Shown: piece after piece, positions 9,169-18,626 of the stretch
Position numbering within the stretch: position 1 is the stretch's first letter
Layout of the letters: each line of letters starts with the position of its first letter
Origin: an uncultured Piscinibacter sp.
GTDB lineage: Bacteria > Pseudomonadota > Gammaproteobacteria > Burkholderiales > Burkholderiaceae_C
Direction of reading: 5' to 3'
DNA length: 64,000 nucleotides
NCBI RefSeq assembly: GCF_937952055.1
Contig: NZ_CALFYO010000031.1
Span: 48,383 to 112,382 of the forward strand
Notes under the pieces: generated by a model
The model's input: the letters and a program-made list of their open reading frames with translations, nothing else
Told to the model about the DNA's origin: nothing
Databases searched by the model: none
Translations under genes and position numbers: made by a program

Positions 9169-10785
9169 ATGTTCCGCCTGCTGACCTTCGCCTGCCTGCT
9201 GCTCGCCGTGCCCGTGCTGGGCGTGCTCGGCTCCTGGGTGGCGCTGGACGCCGCGAGCCTCGCGGTGCTGCGCCATCAGCTCGACACGGTGCTGCCCGAG
9301 TACGCCCTCAACTCGCTGCTGCTCGCGGCGACGGTGGCGGTGGGCGTGGCGCTGCTCGGCGGCGCCACCGCGGCGCTGGTCGCGCTGTTCGAGTTTCCGC
9401 TGCGGCGCCTGTTCGAGTGGGCGTTGCTGCTTCCGCTGGCCATGCCGGCCTACGTGCTCGCCTACGCCGCCACCGACTTCCTGCAGTTCAGCGGGCCGCT
9501 GCAGAGCTGGCTGCGCGCCCTCAGCGGCGCCCAGGGTGCGCTGTGGCCCGACGTGCGCAGCCTGTGGGGGGCGGCGGCGATGTTCATCCTCTGCCTCTAC
9601 CCCTATGTCTACCTGCTGACGCGCGCCGCGCTCAGCGAGCGGGCCGTGCCGCTGATGGAGGCCGCCCGGCTGCTCGGTGCCGGCACGCTGCGCCGCGTCC
9701 GCGAGGTGGCGCTGCCGCTGGCGCGGCCGGCGCTGGCTGCCGGGGTGGCGCTGGCGCTGATGGAGACGCTGGCCGACTACGGCGTCGGCTCCTACTTCGG
9801 CCTCGCCACCTTCACCACCGGCATCTACAAGGCCTGGCTGGTGATGGTCGACCGCGACGCGGCGGCGCAGCTGGCCTCGGTGCTGCTGGTGCTGGTGGCG
9901 CTGCTGCTGTGGGTCGAGCAGCGGGCGCAGAAGCGCCTGCGCTTCGCGGCCACGCGAAGCGGCGCGGTTCATGCCGCCGAAGCGCGGCCGATCGAACTGC
10001 ACGGCGGCCGCGCTGCGCTGGCGGTGGCGACCTGCGCGCTGCCGGTGCTGCTGGGCTTCGTGCTGCCGGTGGCCGTGCTGCTGCGGCTGGTCTGGCTGGA
10101 GGCGGCGAATGCCGAATTCGGCCTGCCCCTGGTGCGCTTCGCGCAGTGGGCCTGGACCAGCTTCCAGCTCGCCGCGCTGGCGGCGCTGCTGGCCACCGCC
10201 ATCGCGCTCGCGCTCGGCTTCGCGCTGCGCCTGCGCGAGAACGTCGCGCTGCGCACCGCGGCGCGCGTCGTCTCGCTCGGCTATGCCGTGCCCGGCGCAG
10301 TGATCGCGGTGGGCATCCTTCTGCCGGTGGGCTGGCTGCAGCAGCAGGTGCCTCAGGCCGGCACCACGGCGCTCGTCACCGGCACGATCTTCGGCCTGGT
10401 CTACGCCTACCTGGTGCGCTTCTCGGCGGTGGCGCTGCAGTCGGTCGAGGCTGGCTACGCGCGCGTCCCGCCATCGATCGACGAGACCGCGCGCATGCTC
10501 GGCGCCACGCGCGCGCGGCTCTTCGCCGAGTTGCACGCGCCGCTGCTGCGCCGTGCCGGCCTTGCAGCGATGCTGCTCGTCTTCGTCGACGTGATGAAGG
10601 AGCTGCCGGCCACCCTGGTGCTGCGGCCGTTCGACAGCGACACGCTGGCGGTGGTGGCCTACCAGCTGGCGCGCGACGAACGTCTCGGCGAGGCAGCACT
10701 GCCCTCGCTGGCGATCGTCGCGGTCGGGCTGCTGCCGGTGCTGCTGTTGTCGCGCTCGCTGCGGCCGGACGCGTCGCGCGACTGA
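9169..10785 (+). CDS. fbpB: Iron(III) ABC transporter, permease subunit
   Basis: Inner-membrane permease of the FbpB/SfuB type, 538 residues. It is an internally duplicated protein with about twelve hydrophobic segments and two copies of the ABC-permease cytoplasmic (EAA-type) loop: EAARLLGAGTLRRVREVALP (about 161-180) and DETARMLGATRARLFAELHA (about 440-459). The duplication is normal for this family, where one polypeptide forms both halves of the channel. Iron as substrate is inferred from family similarity plus the Fur box. It is paired divergently with the ATPase gene. Confidence 0.88.
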   Translation: MFRLLTFACLLLAVPVLGVLGSWVALDAASLAVLRHQLDTVLPEYALNSLLLAATVAVGVALLGGATAALVALFEFPLRRLFEWALLLPLAMPAYVLAYAATDFLQFSGPLQSWLRALSGAQGALWPDVRSLWGAAAMFILCLYPYVYLLTRAALSERAVPLMEAARLLGAGTLRRVREVALPLARPALAAGVALALMETLADYGVGSYFGLATFTTGIYKAWLVMVDRDAAAQLASVLLVLVALLLWVEQRAQKRLRFAATRSGAVHAAEARPIELHGGRAALAVATCALPVLLGFVLPVAVLLRLVWLEAANAEFGLPLVRFAQWAWTSFQLAALAALLATAIALALGFALRLRENVALRTAARVVSLGYAVPGAVIAVGILLPVGWLQQQVPQAGTTALVTGTIFGLVYAYLVRFSAVALQSVEAGYARVPPSIDETARMLGATRARLFAELHAPLLRRAGLAAMLLVFVDVMKELPATLVLRPFDSDTLAVVAYQLARDERLGEAALPSLAIVAVGLLPVLLLSRSLRPDASRD

Positions 10786-10795
10786 GCGGGCCCGC

Positions 10796-11719
10796 TCAGG
10801 CCTCGCCGCGTTCGCGGTCGGCGGTGGTGCGCAGCCACTGCGCGAAGGCGATCACGTCGGGCCGCTGCGCCGCGAAGCGTGCGATGACCAGGAAGTAGCC
10901 ACGCGGCGTGGCGAAGCGCTTGCCGAACAACGCCACCAGCCGGCCCTGACGCAGGTGACGCTGCACCAGGGCGCCCACGGCCAGTGCCACGCCCTGGCCT
11001 TCAAGGGCGGCGTTGAGCAACTGGTCGTACTGGTTGAACTTCAGCGAGCCGGCCGGCTTCAGGCCATGCTGGTTCATGGTCTCGAGCCACACCGACCAGG
11101 CTGCGGTGGGCCAGTACTGCTCGGCCTCCGCGAAGTGCAGCAGCACGTGATGGCGCAGGTCGGCCGGTTCGGCCAGCGGCCTTGCGGGGTTGGTGAGCAG
11201 CACCGGGCTGCACACCGGCAGAACCTCCTCGCCGAACAGCTTGGGCGAACCGGCGGGGGCCAGGCTGGCCGTGCCGAAGCGAACGGCGATCTCGACCCGC
11301 TCCCTCTCGAGGTCGAGCATCTGCTGGTTGGCATCGATGCGGATCTCGATGTCCGGGTGCAGGGCACGGAACTCGGCCAGGCGCGGGACCAGCCACAGCG
11401 ATGCGAAGCCGATGGTGCACGATACCGTGAGCACCCGCGGCCGCTGCTCGCTGCGGATGCGATCGGCCGTGTCGTTGAGCAGCCGCAGCGCCTCGGCCGT
11501 GGCACGGTAGAGCTGCTGGCCGGCGTCGGTGAGGCGGATCTCGCGGTGACGCCGCTCGAACAACGCCAGACCGAGGTGTTCTTCCAGCGCCTGCACCTGT
11601 CGGCTCACCGCCGACTGGGTCAGGAAAAGTTCGGCCGCCGCGCGCGTGAAGCTCAGGTGCCGCGCTGATGCCTCGAAACCGCGCAACAGGTCCAAGGACG
11701 GCAGGGATCGCTGGGTCAT
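10796..11719 (-). CDS. LysR-family regulator, GcvA-like
   Basis: A 307-residue LysR-type transcriptional regulator. The N-terminal winged helix-turn-helix (residues 1-60) contains RHLSFTRAAAELFLTQSAVS, typical of the GcvA branch. The rest is the periplasmic-binding-like effector domain. The start MTQRSLPSLD matches the usual GcvA N-terminus better than the ATG nine codons upstream. The target is unknown. Its divergent neighbour is a DUF2917 gene, a pairing I associate with Burkholderiales, so that gene is the first candidate target. The gene ends 10 bases from fbpB, tail to tail. Confidence 0.85.
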   Translation of the reverse strand: MTQRSLPSLDLLRGFEASARHLSFTRAAAELFLTQSAVSRQVQALEEHLGLALFERRHREIRLTDAGQQLYRATAEALRLLNDTADRIRSEQRPRVLTVSCTIGFASLWLVPRLAEFRALHPDIEIRIDANQQMLDLERERVEIAVRFGTASLAPAGSPKLFGEEVLPVCSPVLLTNPARPLAEPADLRHHVLLHFAEAEQYWPTAAWSVWLETMNQHGLKPAGSLKFNQYDQLLNAALEGQGVALAVGALVQRHLRQGRLVALFGKRFATPRGYFLVIARFAAQRPDVIAFAQWLRTTADRERGEA

Positions 11720-11871
11720 GTTGGGGTATGCATGCGTGTGGCGCATGCAGTGAATTCGGATTTCTCGTTTGATGCGGGCGGCTGCATCGACGAATACTCC
11801 GACACAAGCCTCCAGTCAGAAGCTCCACGAGAGTTTCTTCCATGTGTTCAAGGCATGCAAGGAGTAGAAAC

Positions 11872-12177
11872 ATGATGGCACCCACAACCGCCGTACCGAC
11901 CCAGATCGTCTGCCTGTCGCGGCACGAGATTCGGACATTCGAAGGCCGACCCGGCCTGCGCATTGCGAGCCACGGAGGCAGCGTCTGGATCACGCAGGAC
12001 GGCGACCTGCGCGACGTGGTGATCGACGCCGGCCAGAGCCATGCGCTGGACCGCGACGGTCCGGTCTACGTGCAGGCGCTCGACGACGCGTGGGTGCTGA
12101 TGCCGGTGACGGTGGCGCCGGCGTCGCATGCGCCCGGCCTGTGGGGCCGTCTGGCGCGAGCCGCGTTCAGCGCTTGA
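11872..12177 (+). CDS. DUF2917 domain protein
   Basis: A 101-residue protein matching the DUF2917 family, which has no known biochemical role. The family core is visible as IASHGGSVWITQDGD (about 33-47) and a region predicted to form a small beta barrel. The start ATG is preceded by AAGGAG with a seven-base gap, which favours it over the ATG ten codons earlier. It is divergent from the LysR regulator. Its last 11 bases overlap the convergent small gene. Confidence 0.75.
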   Translation: MMAPTTAVPTQIVCLSRHEIRTFEGRPGLRIASHGGSVWITQDGDLRDVVIDAGQSHALDRDGPVYVQALDDAWVLMPVTVAPASHAPGLWGRLARAAFSA

Positions 12178-12421
12178 GCTTCATGAACTCGTCGATCAGC
12201 TCGCCGGGCAGGGTGTCCATGGGCGCCTCGCTGACGCGCACCCCGCCGAGCAGCTCCAGCGACGAGGCCAGCCAGCCGTTCTCGCGCGGGTCGACCGTCT
12301 CCTTCGACGGTGGCGAGTTGATGGCCTTCTTCGGATCGACGTACTCGCCCATCGGCGCGTTCGCAGTGACGCGCCAGACCAGCTTCGCCGGTTGCTGCTT
12401 GTTCACCGGGATCCGGGCCAT
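12167..12421 (-). CDS. Small conserved-looking hypothetical protein
   Basis: An 84-residue soluble protein beginning MARIPVNKQQPAKLVWRV and ending in a charged helix (LIDEFMKLKR). No signal peptide, membrane segment or catalytic motif is visible. Codon third positions are strongly G/C like the neighbours, and the composition reads as a genuine protein. No family is recognised. The stop overlaps the end of the DUF2917 gene by 11 bases. Confidence 0.6.
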   Translation of the reverse strand: MARIPVNKQQPAKLVWRVTANAPMGEYVDPKKAINSPPSKETVDPRENGWLASSLELLGGVRVSEAPMDTLPGELIDEFMKLKR

Positions 12422-12535
12422 GGGAACCGCCTGTTCTCTACGCCGCGTCCCGAATGGGTCGCCTGCCCACGCATCGTAGCGGAGCGCGGGCGCGGCTGCG
12501 TCGGCAAATCCCTAGCTTGCAGTAGGGCGCCGGAC

Positions 12536-12610
12536 TGGCCCCCCCGACAGGAATCGAACCTGTATCTGCCGCTTAGGAGGCGGCCGTTCTATCCGTTGAA
12601 CTACGGCGGG
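12536..12610 (-). tRNA. tRNA-Arg (anticodon CCU)
   Basis: A cloverleaf can be drawn on the minus strand: D arm GTTC-AACGGATA-GAAC, anticodon arm GCCGC-CTCCTAA-GCGGC giving anticodon CCU, T arm ACAGG-TTCGATT-CCTGT, and encoded CCA at 12536-12538. It decodes AGG. The acceptor stem CCCGCCG / CGGGGGG has a G-G mismatch at position 4:69, which is unusual but all other pairs hold. Confidence 0.93.
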
Positions 12611-12646
12611 ACGGCGGGGATTCTCGCATCCCTCGCGGCCGGTGCT

Positions 12647-15600
12647 TCAGTTCCAGCGCCAGGTCCAGATCACGTCCAGCGCGCTGTCCTCGCCGGACTG
12701 CGCGCGCAGCGTGAAGCGCTGGGCGATGCGATAGATGAGCTGCCAGGTGCCCGCGGTGGCGTTGAGGCTGCGTTCGTAGCCCACGTACCAGCGGCGCGAC
12801 AGCTGCTTGCCCAGCGACACGACGGTCTCGCGCAGCTCGTCGTCGCTCTGCCGCACCGACAGCTCGTCCAGCCCGATCGCCTTGGTGAGCGGGCCGGTCG
12901 GCCCTTGTCCGCCGCCGCTGAGCAGAGCGATCGCCGCGCGCTGCAGCAAGACGGTGTCGGCCCGGCCCAGGCCTTCGCTGGCACGGCCGAGGACCAGCCA
13001 GGACAGCTTGTCGAGGTCGGACATCTCCGGCTCGGAGAACAGTCGCACGCGCGGGTTCAGCGCGCTGCCAGTGACGGCCACGCCGACGCGGACGTCGAGG
13101 TTGGGCCGCGTCGCCTCGATGTCCAGCCGCGGGTTCTCGGCCGGGCCGCTGAAGACGAGGTTGCCTCGGTCGATCTGCAGCTTCTGGCCGTAGGCCGCAT
13201 AGGTGCCGTCCGCGGCGCGCACGGTGCCATTGACCGCCAGCTTGCCGCCCGGCGAGGTGAGTCGCAGTTCGCCTTCCAGGCCGGTCTCCAGGCCGCGGCC
13301 GCGCACCCGCAGCCTCTCGCCGAGGTCCACGCGCAGATCGAGCTCGACGCTGGGCATGCGTGCGGATCCGGTTGGACGCGGCGGTGTGCCGGTGGTGGCC
13401 GTGGGTCGGCGCGTGACGACCACGTCGTCGGAAAGACTGGGCGCGTCGCTGCGCGTGAAGTCGATCAGGCCCTCGTCGACACCGAGCGTGCCGTCCAGTC
13501 GGAGCTTGTCGCGGTCGAGCTGCAGCTGCGAGCGGCCGCTGACGACGATGCGGCGGTCCACCCGGCCAAGCAGCTGGAAGCGCTGCGCCTCGAGCTGCAG
13601 CCGCGCCTGCGGCGTCGCCCCGAGCGTGGCGTCTCCGCGGAGCTCGAGCGTGCCGTCGCCGGCGCGGGCGCCGAAGCGCTCGATGCGGGCGCGGTCACCC
13701 TGCAGCGCGATCGCCACCTCGCCATCGCTGACGTGTACGCCTTGCAGGAAGTTGCGGACCGACAATTCGCGGCCCCGCACTGCGCCGGTGTACTCCGGCG
13801 CGCCGAAGCGCCCGCCGATGCCGGCGCTCACGCTCAGGGCGCCGCCGAGCCGCCAGCCGGCCGGCACCCAGGGCCCCCAGGTGCCGAGATTGGCCACCTG
13901 CAGCTCGAGCACCCCCGAGACCGGCGTGTCTGGCGGCGGCCAGGTGGCCTGCGGCGAGGTGCGCGCGACGAACGCGCCGGCGGCCACGCCCACGGTCGAT
14001 CCGGCCAGGCCCTGGGTGAAGCTCCAGGTGCCGTCGGCCACGTTCAGCCCGAAGCGCAGGTCGGTGAGGCCGAGCGACTGCACGCCGGTCTCGTCGGTGA
14101 CCGTGAGGTCGCCGCGCTGGCGCTCGAGCACGATGTCGGCGCTGAAGCTCGGCGCGCTGCGCAGCTCGAGCTGGCCGCGCACGGCCAGGTCGCCGCCCCA
14201 TCCGAAGTCCGGCTGCAGCCGCGCCAGCACCGGCGCCACGGCGAGCGGCTCCATCTCGGCCTGCGCATCGATGCGTGCCGGTGCACCGCCATGCGCGGCC
14301 TCCCAGGCCACCCGGGTCCAGCGCAGCATGGCGCCGAACACCTCGGCGCTGCCGGGCTGCAGCAACAGTGCCGCAGCACCGCTGTCCAGCCCGCGGAGTT
14401 CGAGTGCGACGTCGCGACTGTGCAGCCAGGCCGATTCACTGCCCGCGGCGCGGGCGTCCAGCAGTTGCAGCGTGCCGCGCCAGCCGCCGACGGCCGCCGC
14501 CGCCCCCGGGACAAAGCCGCCTTGTGCCAGCAGCCTTGCCTGGCTCGGCGCCGGCGCCGGCGCCGAGCCGGACGCCGCGCCTGGCTGCAGTGCGTCGGTC
14601 CAGGCGGGCGGGCGGGCGTTGCTGCGCGCGACGACCTCCAGCCGGTGTGCGCGGCCGCTGCCCTGTGCGCGCAGCTGTGCCGAGTCGATGCGGGCCGTCC
14701 CGAACGTCAGCCCGGCGAGCTCGAGCTCCGCGTCCACCGGCGCGTCGAGCGCCGTGCCGGCCTGCCAGCGTGCCGTGCCGCGCTGCACCTGCAGCGAGCC
14801 GGCGCGCAAGAGGTTCGCGTCGATGCGGCCGGTCGAGGCGATGTCCGGCCAGCGCCCGCGGGCCTGCACGCTGGCATCGAGCGATCCGGCCATGCCGAGG
14901 CTGGCCGGGTCGGCGCCGGCCAGGCGCACCAGCGGCGCGAGCTTGGCCAGGGCCGGCGCGGCGATGTGGAACTCCCAGCGGTCCTCCGCGCCGCTGCGCC
15001 CGGCGACCAGGCGTCCGTCGGCGTCGACGCGATTGCCGTCCAGCTCGGCCTTCAGCGTCGCCTGCATCGCGCCCGCGGCAGCGCCGCGCAGCGTGAGCCG
15101 GCCGCGCAGCGGCACGCCGGCGAGCTGGCTGTCGGCCACCGCCAGCGTCGCTTCGCCGCGGACCCGCGCCAGCCGGTCGAGCGCGCTGCCCGCAGCGGCG
15201 GTCGGCAGCGTGAGGTCGAACTCGGCGCGCGCATTGAGCTTGTGCGGCCCGCGCCGCCAGGGGGAGTCCTCTTGGCCGCGCCACCATGACGCCGGGTCGA
15301 AGTCGGCCAGCGCCGCGCGGCCTTCGAGCTGCCAGGGTGCGCCAGCAGCATTGCGGCGTGCGTCGCCGGCCAGCGTGGCGCGTGCGCCACCGGCACTGGC
15401 CTGCGCGCTGCGCAGCACGATGCGCTCGGCAGCGCCGTCGAGTTGCCACTCGCCGTCGAACTGCAGGCGCACGGGAAGGTTCCTGCCGCGGTCGAGCACG
15501 GTGCCGGCCAGCTCGCCGCGTGCCGCCGCCGCTTGCGGCACGGCGCCGGGCGGGCTGCCGGACAGCGTGAGCGGGCCGTCCAGCCGCATCGTCGGCGCGC

Positions 15601-16777
15601 GCGCGTCGAGCCGCTCGGGCTGCAGCGCCGCCAGGGTGGCCTGCAGCGCCCAGCCCTCGCGCGACCAGTGTCCCTGGCCCTGCACCCGGCCGGCCGGCAG
15701 CCGCGGCGAGCCGAGTTCTGCCTGCAGCGTGCGGAACTCCAGCCGTGTCGGGTCGTCGGGCCGCGCGCGCAGCGCCAGCACGAGGCTGCGCAGCGGCAGG
15801 CGCCCTTCGTTCCAGCGCCCTGGCGCGGCGTTGTCCAGCGTCGCGTTCACTTCCGCCAGCTGGTCTGCGGCGCGGCTGGTCACGCGTGCCGAACCGCTGA
15901 GCGCGGTGGCTGGGGCTGCGGGGTGGAAGGCCGAGAGGTCCAGGCCCTGCGCCTTCGCCTGCAAATCACCGAGCGGCCAGGCATCGAACGGATGCAGCGT
16001 GGCGTCCAGGTCCAGCGTCTGCGCCGGCAGCGGCGGCCCGCCCGCAGCGCGTTCCGGCTGGGCGCGCAGCATGGCCTGCAGGCGCGGCGCGGCCAACGGC
16101 CCGGCCAGCGTGGCGCGGCCCGACCACAGCGCGTTGGCCAGTGCGCCTTCCTGCACCACTGTCGCCGTGGCGTGCAGCGGCAGCGGCGCGTCGCCGCCCA
16201 GCGTGGCGCTGCCGCTGGCACGCAAGCGGCCGAAGGCGAGGCTGAGGTCGTCGAGCCGGTGCGCCGTGCCGCCCTCGCCGCCGAGTTGCAGGCGGGCGCG
16301 CACCTGCTGCACGGGCGTCTGGCCCAGCGGGGTCAGGGTCAGCGTCTCGACCTGCAGGGAGGCCACCTGCAGTTCCACGGGCAGCCACAGCGATGACGGT
16401 GGCGGCGTGGGCGTCGGGGCCGCCGCGCCGGGCTTCACCATCACCGCGCCCGCGGCCAGACGGTCGATCGTCAGGCGAGGCCGCCAGGACGACGCACGCC
16501 CGAGGTGCAGTCCGCGCCACGACGCGCCGTCGATGGTGAGCAGGCCACCGCGCGGCAGTGCGATCTCGAGACGTTGCACGTCCAGGTCGCCGAGCAGGGC
16601 GCCTCGCACGCCACTGGCCTGCAGCCCGGGCAGGCGCGCCAGCACCCAGGCAGCACCCGCCTCGGTGCGCAACAACCACAATGCGGCCGCGAACAGGCAG
16701 GACGCCGCGGCGACAGCGACCGCCGCCGCCCCTCCCCAGCGGCCCCATCCGGGCCTGCGCTCGCGTGCCGGTTTCAT
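12647..16777 (-). CDS. tamB: Translocation and assembly module subunit TamB
   Basis: A very long (1376 residues) inner-membrane-anchored periplasmic protein of the AsmA-like/TamB family. These bridge the envelope and work with TamA in outer-membrane protein insertion and phospholipid traffic. One N-terminal transmembrane helix (about residues 17-40) precedes a repetitive beta-rich body, and the C-terminal TamB (DUF490) domain is recognisable by DKLSWLVLGRASEGLG about 130 residues from the end. The protein ends in an aromatic residue region typical of the family (WTWRWN). It starts four bases after the tamA stop codon, so tamA-tamB are one transcription unit. Confidence 0.93.
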   Translation of the reverse strand: MKPARERRPGWGRWGGAAAVAVAAASCLFAAALWLLRTEAGAAWVLARLPGLQASGVRGALLGDLDVQRLEIALPRGGLLTIDGASWRGLHLGRASSWRPRLTIDRLAAGAVMVKPGAAAPTPTPPPSSLWLPVELQVASLQVETLTLTPLGQTPVQQVRARLQLGGEGGTAHRLDDLSLAFGRLRASGSATLGGDAPLPLHATATVVQEGALANALWSGRATLAGPLAAPRLQAMLRAQPERAAGGPPLPAQTLDLDATLHPFDAWPLGDLQAKAQGLDLSAFHPAAPATALSGSARVTSRAADQLAEVNATLDNAAPGRWNEGRLPLRSLVLALRARPDDPTRLEFRTLQAELGSPRLPAGRVQGQGHWSREGWALQATLAALQPERLDARAPTMRLDGPLTLSGSPPGAVPQAAAARGELAGTVLDRGRNLPVRLQFDGEWQLDGAAERIVLRSAQASAGGARATLAGDARRNAAGAPWQLEGRAALADFDPASWWRGQEDSPWRRGPHKLNARAEFDLTLPTAAAGSALDRLARVRGEATLAVADSQLAGVPLRGRLTLRGAAAGAMQATLKAELDGNRVDADGRLVAGRSGAEDRWEFHIAAPALAKLAPLVRLAGADPASLGMAGSLDASVQARGRWPDIASTGRIDANLLRAGSLQVQRGTARWQAGTALDAPVDAELELAGLTFGTARIDSAQLRAQGSGRAHRLEVVARSNARPPAWTDALQPGAASGSAPAPAPSQARLLAQGGFVPGAAAAVGGWRGTLQLLDARAAGSESAWLHSRDVALELRGLDSGAAALLLQPGSAEVFGAMLRWTRVAWEAAHGGAPARIDAQAEMEPLAVAPVLARLQPDFGWGGDLAVRGQLELRSAPSFSADIVLERQRGDLTVTDETGVQSLGLTDLRFGLNVADGTWSFTQGLAGSTVGVAAGAFVARTSPQATWPPPDTPVSGVLELQVANLGTWGPWVPAGWRLGGALSVSAGIGGRFGAPEYTGAVRGRELSVRNFLQGVHVSDGEVAIALQGDRARIERFGARAGDGTLELRGDATLGATPQARLQLEAQRFQLLGRVDRRIVVSGRSQLQLDRDKLRLDGTLGVDEGLIDFTRSDAPSLSDDVVVTRRPTATTGTPPRPTGSARMPSVELDLRVDLGERLRVRGRGLETGLEGELRLTSPGGKLAVNGTVRAADGTYAAYGQKLQIDRGNLVFSGPAENPRLDIEATRPNLDVRVGVAVTGSALNPRVRLFSEPEMSDLDKLSWLVLGRASEGLGRADTVLLQRAAIALLSGGGQGPTGPLTKAIGLDELSVRQSDDELRETVVSLGKQLSRRWYVGYERSLNATAGTWQLIYRIAQRFTLRAQSGEDSALDVIWTWRWN

Positions 16778-16781
16778 GGCG

Positions 16782-18626
16782 CTAGAAGGCGATGCCCACG
16801 CTCAGGTGCAGGCGCACTTTGCGCACCTCCTCGCCGTAGGCGAGGTCCACGCGCAAGGGCCCGACCGGGCTGCGCCAGCGGATGCCGAGACCGTAGCCGA
16901 CGGCCGGGCGCAGCTCGTTCCAGTGGTTGGCGGCATTGCCGGCGTCGACGAAGGCGGCCCACCACACGGCCGGCAGGCGCGCCGACACCGGCCGGGCGAT
17001 TTCGGCGCTGCCGGTGAACATCACGCGGCCGGAGGTCAGCACGCCGTCGACCAGCGGGCCGAGCGTGCGGTAGGCGTAGCCACGCACCGAGTCGTCGCCT
17101 CCGGCGCGAAACAGCAACGTGTCGGGCACGCCCACATTGTTGGCGGCGAACAGGTTGCCCAGTTCGACGCGCGCGTTCCCGTACCACGACGTGCCCAGCG
17201 GCCGGTAGACGGTCAGGCGGCCGTATCCGCGACCGAAGGGGCCGTTCTGCTCGGTAGAGTTGCGCGAGCGTCCGATGGCCGACTGCAGCGACAGCGTGTA
17301 GCCGGCGGTCGGCAGCAGCACGCTGTCGAGTTCGCGGAAGATCCAGTGGTAGTTGGCGGTGACCGCCTCGCTGCGCGTGCGGCCGGCGGGGTTGTCGACG
17401 CGGGCATGGGTCAGCTCGGCGAAGTACAGGCGCTCGATGCGCTGCGTGTCCTGGGTGCGGCCCAGTCGCGCCGTCCAGGCCGTGCGGATCTCCTCGCCGC
17501 TGCGCAGTCGCTCGGCATTGCCGGCGACGAGGTTGCGGTACTGGTCTTCGAGCGGGTGCGAAATCAGTTCCCCCTTCCACGACTTCAGCGCCGAGCCGAG
17601 CTCGAACTTGTTGCTGGCCACCCAGTCGATGCCGAAGGGCCGGCGGTGCCGGTGCTCCAGCGTCACGCGCGGGCCGGTGTTGGCGCTGATGCCCACGCCG
17701 ACGGTGGCCTGCTGCAGGCTGAGCTCGCGCACGCGCACCATCACCGGTGCCGCCGCCGCAGTGGCCGGGTCGGGGTCGAGCTCGACCGAGGCGCTCTCCA
17801 ACAGGCCGAGTTTCTGCAGCCGCTCCTGGTAGTCGAGCAGCAGCTTCTCGCTGTAGGGTGTGCCGGGGCCGAAATTGGCCAGGCGCCGCACCACGTCGTC
17901 GTCGTAGCGCTGCATGCCGTCGACGTGGATGTCGCCGAGGCGATAGAGTGCGCCGCTGTCCAGTTCCAGCTGCAGCGCGACGCTGTGCTTCGTGGTGTCG
18001 ACGCGTGCCACGGTCTGCTGCCAGGTCGCGGCCGGGTAGCCCTCGGCGCGGACGCGCGCCAGCGTGGTGGTCTTCGCTGCGGTCCAGTCCGGCTGGCGGA
18101 AGGGCGCGCCGACGGGCAGCGGCCAGTCGGCCTGCAGCGCCCCCAGCAGTTGCGCAGCCGGACTGCCGGCCTCCGCCGCGAGCGTCTGCAACTCGCCGCG
18201 TGCCACCAGCGTGACGCTGTCGATGCGGCTGCGCGGGCCCGGGTCGACCTTCACCCGCACCACCGGAATGCCCCCTGCATCCATGCTGCGCGAGGTCGTC
18301 ACCGCCGCGGCGAAGTAGCCCTCGGTCTCCAGCAGCGTGCGCGCCTGCGCCGGCGCCGCCGCGGCCAGCCGCGTCAGTTCGGTGCTGTCGATGGCCTCCG
18401 TGTCCGGCGCCTTCTGGAAGCGCGACAGGTCGAGATGCTCCAGCAGCAGTTGCCGCAGTGGACCGGGTGCGTCGACCTCGACGCGGTACTGGGCAGGCGA
18501 CGGCGTGGTGGCCATCGTGCCGTCCTCGTCGCCGACGGCCGACAGGGCGGCGCAGCCCGGCAGCAGCGACAGCGCCAGCACCGCGATGCCGGCGACGAGC
18601 GCCGGACGCGACGCGGCCAGGGTCAT
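16782..18626 (-). CDS. tamA: Outer-membrane assembly protein TamA (BamA family)
   Basis: A 614-residue Omp85 protein: N-terminal signal, POTRA domains (about 60-270) and a C-terminal 16-strand barrel carrying the Omp85 signature VRGYAYRTLGP near residue 480. The start MTLAASRPALVAG lies within a four-base overlap (ATGA) with the upstream von Willebrand gene. The signal ends in LSLLPGC, a convincing lipobox, so this TamA may be a lipoprotein. In E. coli the signal is cleaved by signal peptidase I instead. It forms an operon with tamB. Confidence 0.92.
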   Translation of the reverse strand: MTLAASRPALVAGIAVLALSLLPGCAALSAVGDEDGTMATTPSPAQYRVEVDAPGPLRQLLLEHLDLSRFQKAPDTEAIDSTELTRLAAAAPAQARTLLETEGYFAAAVTTSRSMDAGGIPVVRVKVDPGPRSRIDSVTLVARGELQTLAAEAGSPAAQLLGALQADWPLPVGAPFRQPDWTAAKTTTLARVRAEGYPAATWQQTVARVDTTKHSVALQLELDSGALYRLGDIHVDGMQRYDDDVVRRLANFGPGTPYSEKLLLDYQERLQKLGLLESASVELDPDPATAAAAPVMVRVRELSLQQATVGVGISANTGPRVTLEHRHRRPFGIDWVASNKFELGSALKSWKGELISHPLEDQYRNLVAGNAERLRSGEEIRTAWTARLGRTQDTQRIERLYFAELTHARVDNPAGRTRSEAVTANYHWIFRELDSVLLPTAGYTLSLQSAIGRSRNSTEQNGPFGRGYGRLTVYRPLGTSWYGNARVELGNLFAANNVGVPDTLLFRAGGDDSVRGYAYRTLGPLVDGVLTSGRVMFTGSAEIARPVSARLPAVWWAAFVDAGNAANHWNELRPAVGYGLGIRWRSPVGPLRVDLAYGEEVRKVRLHLSVGIAF

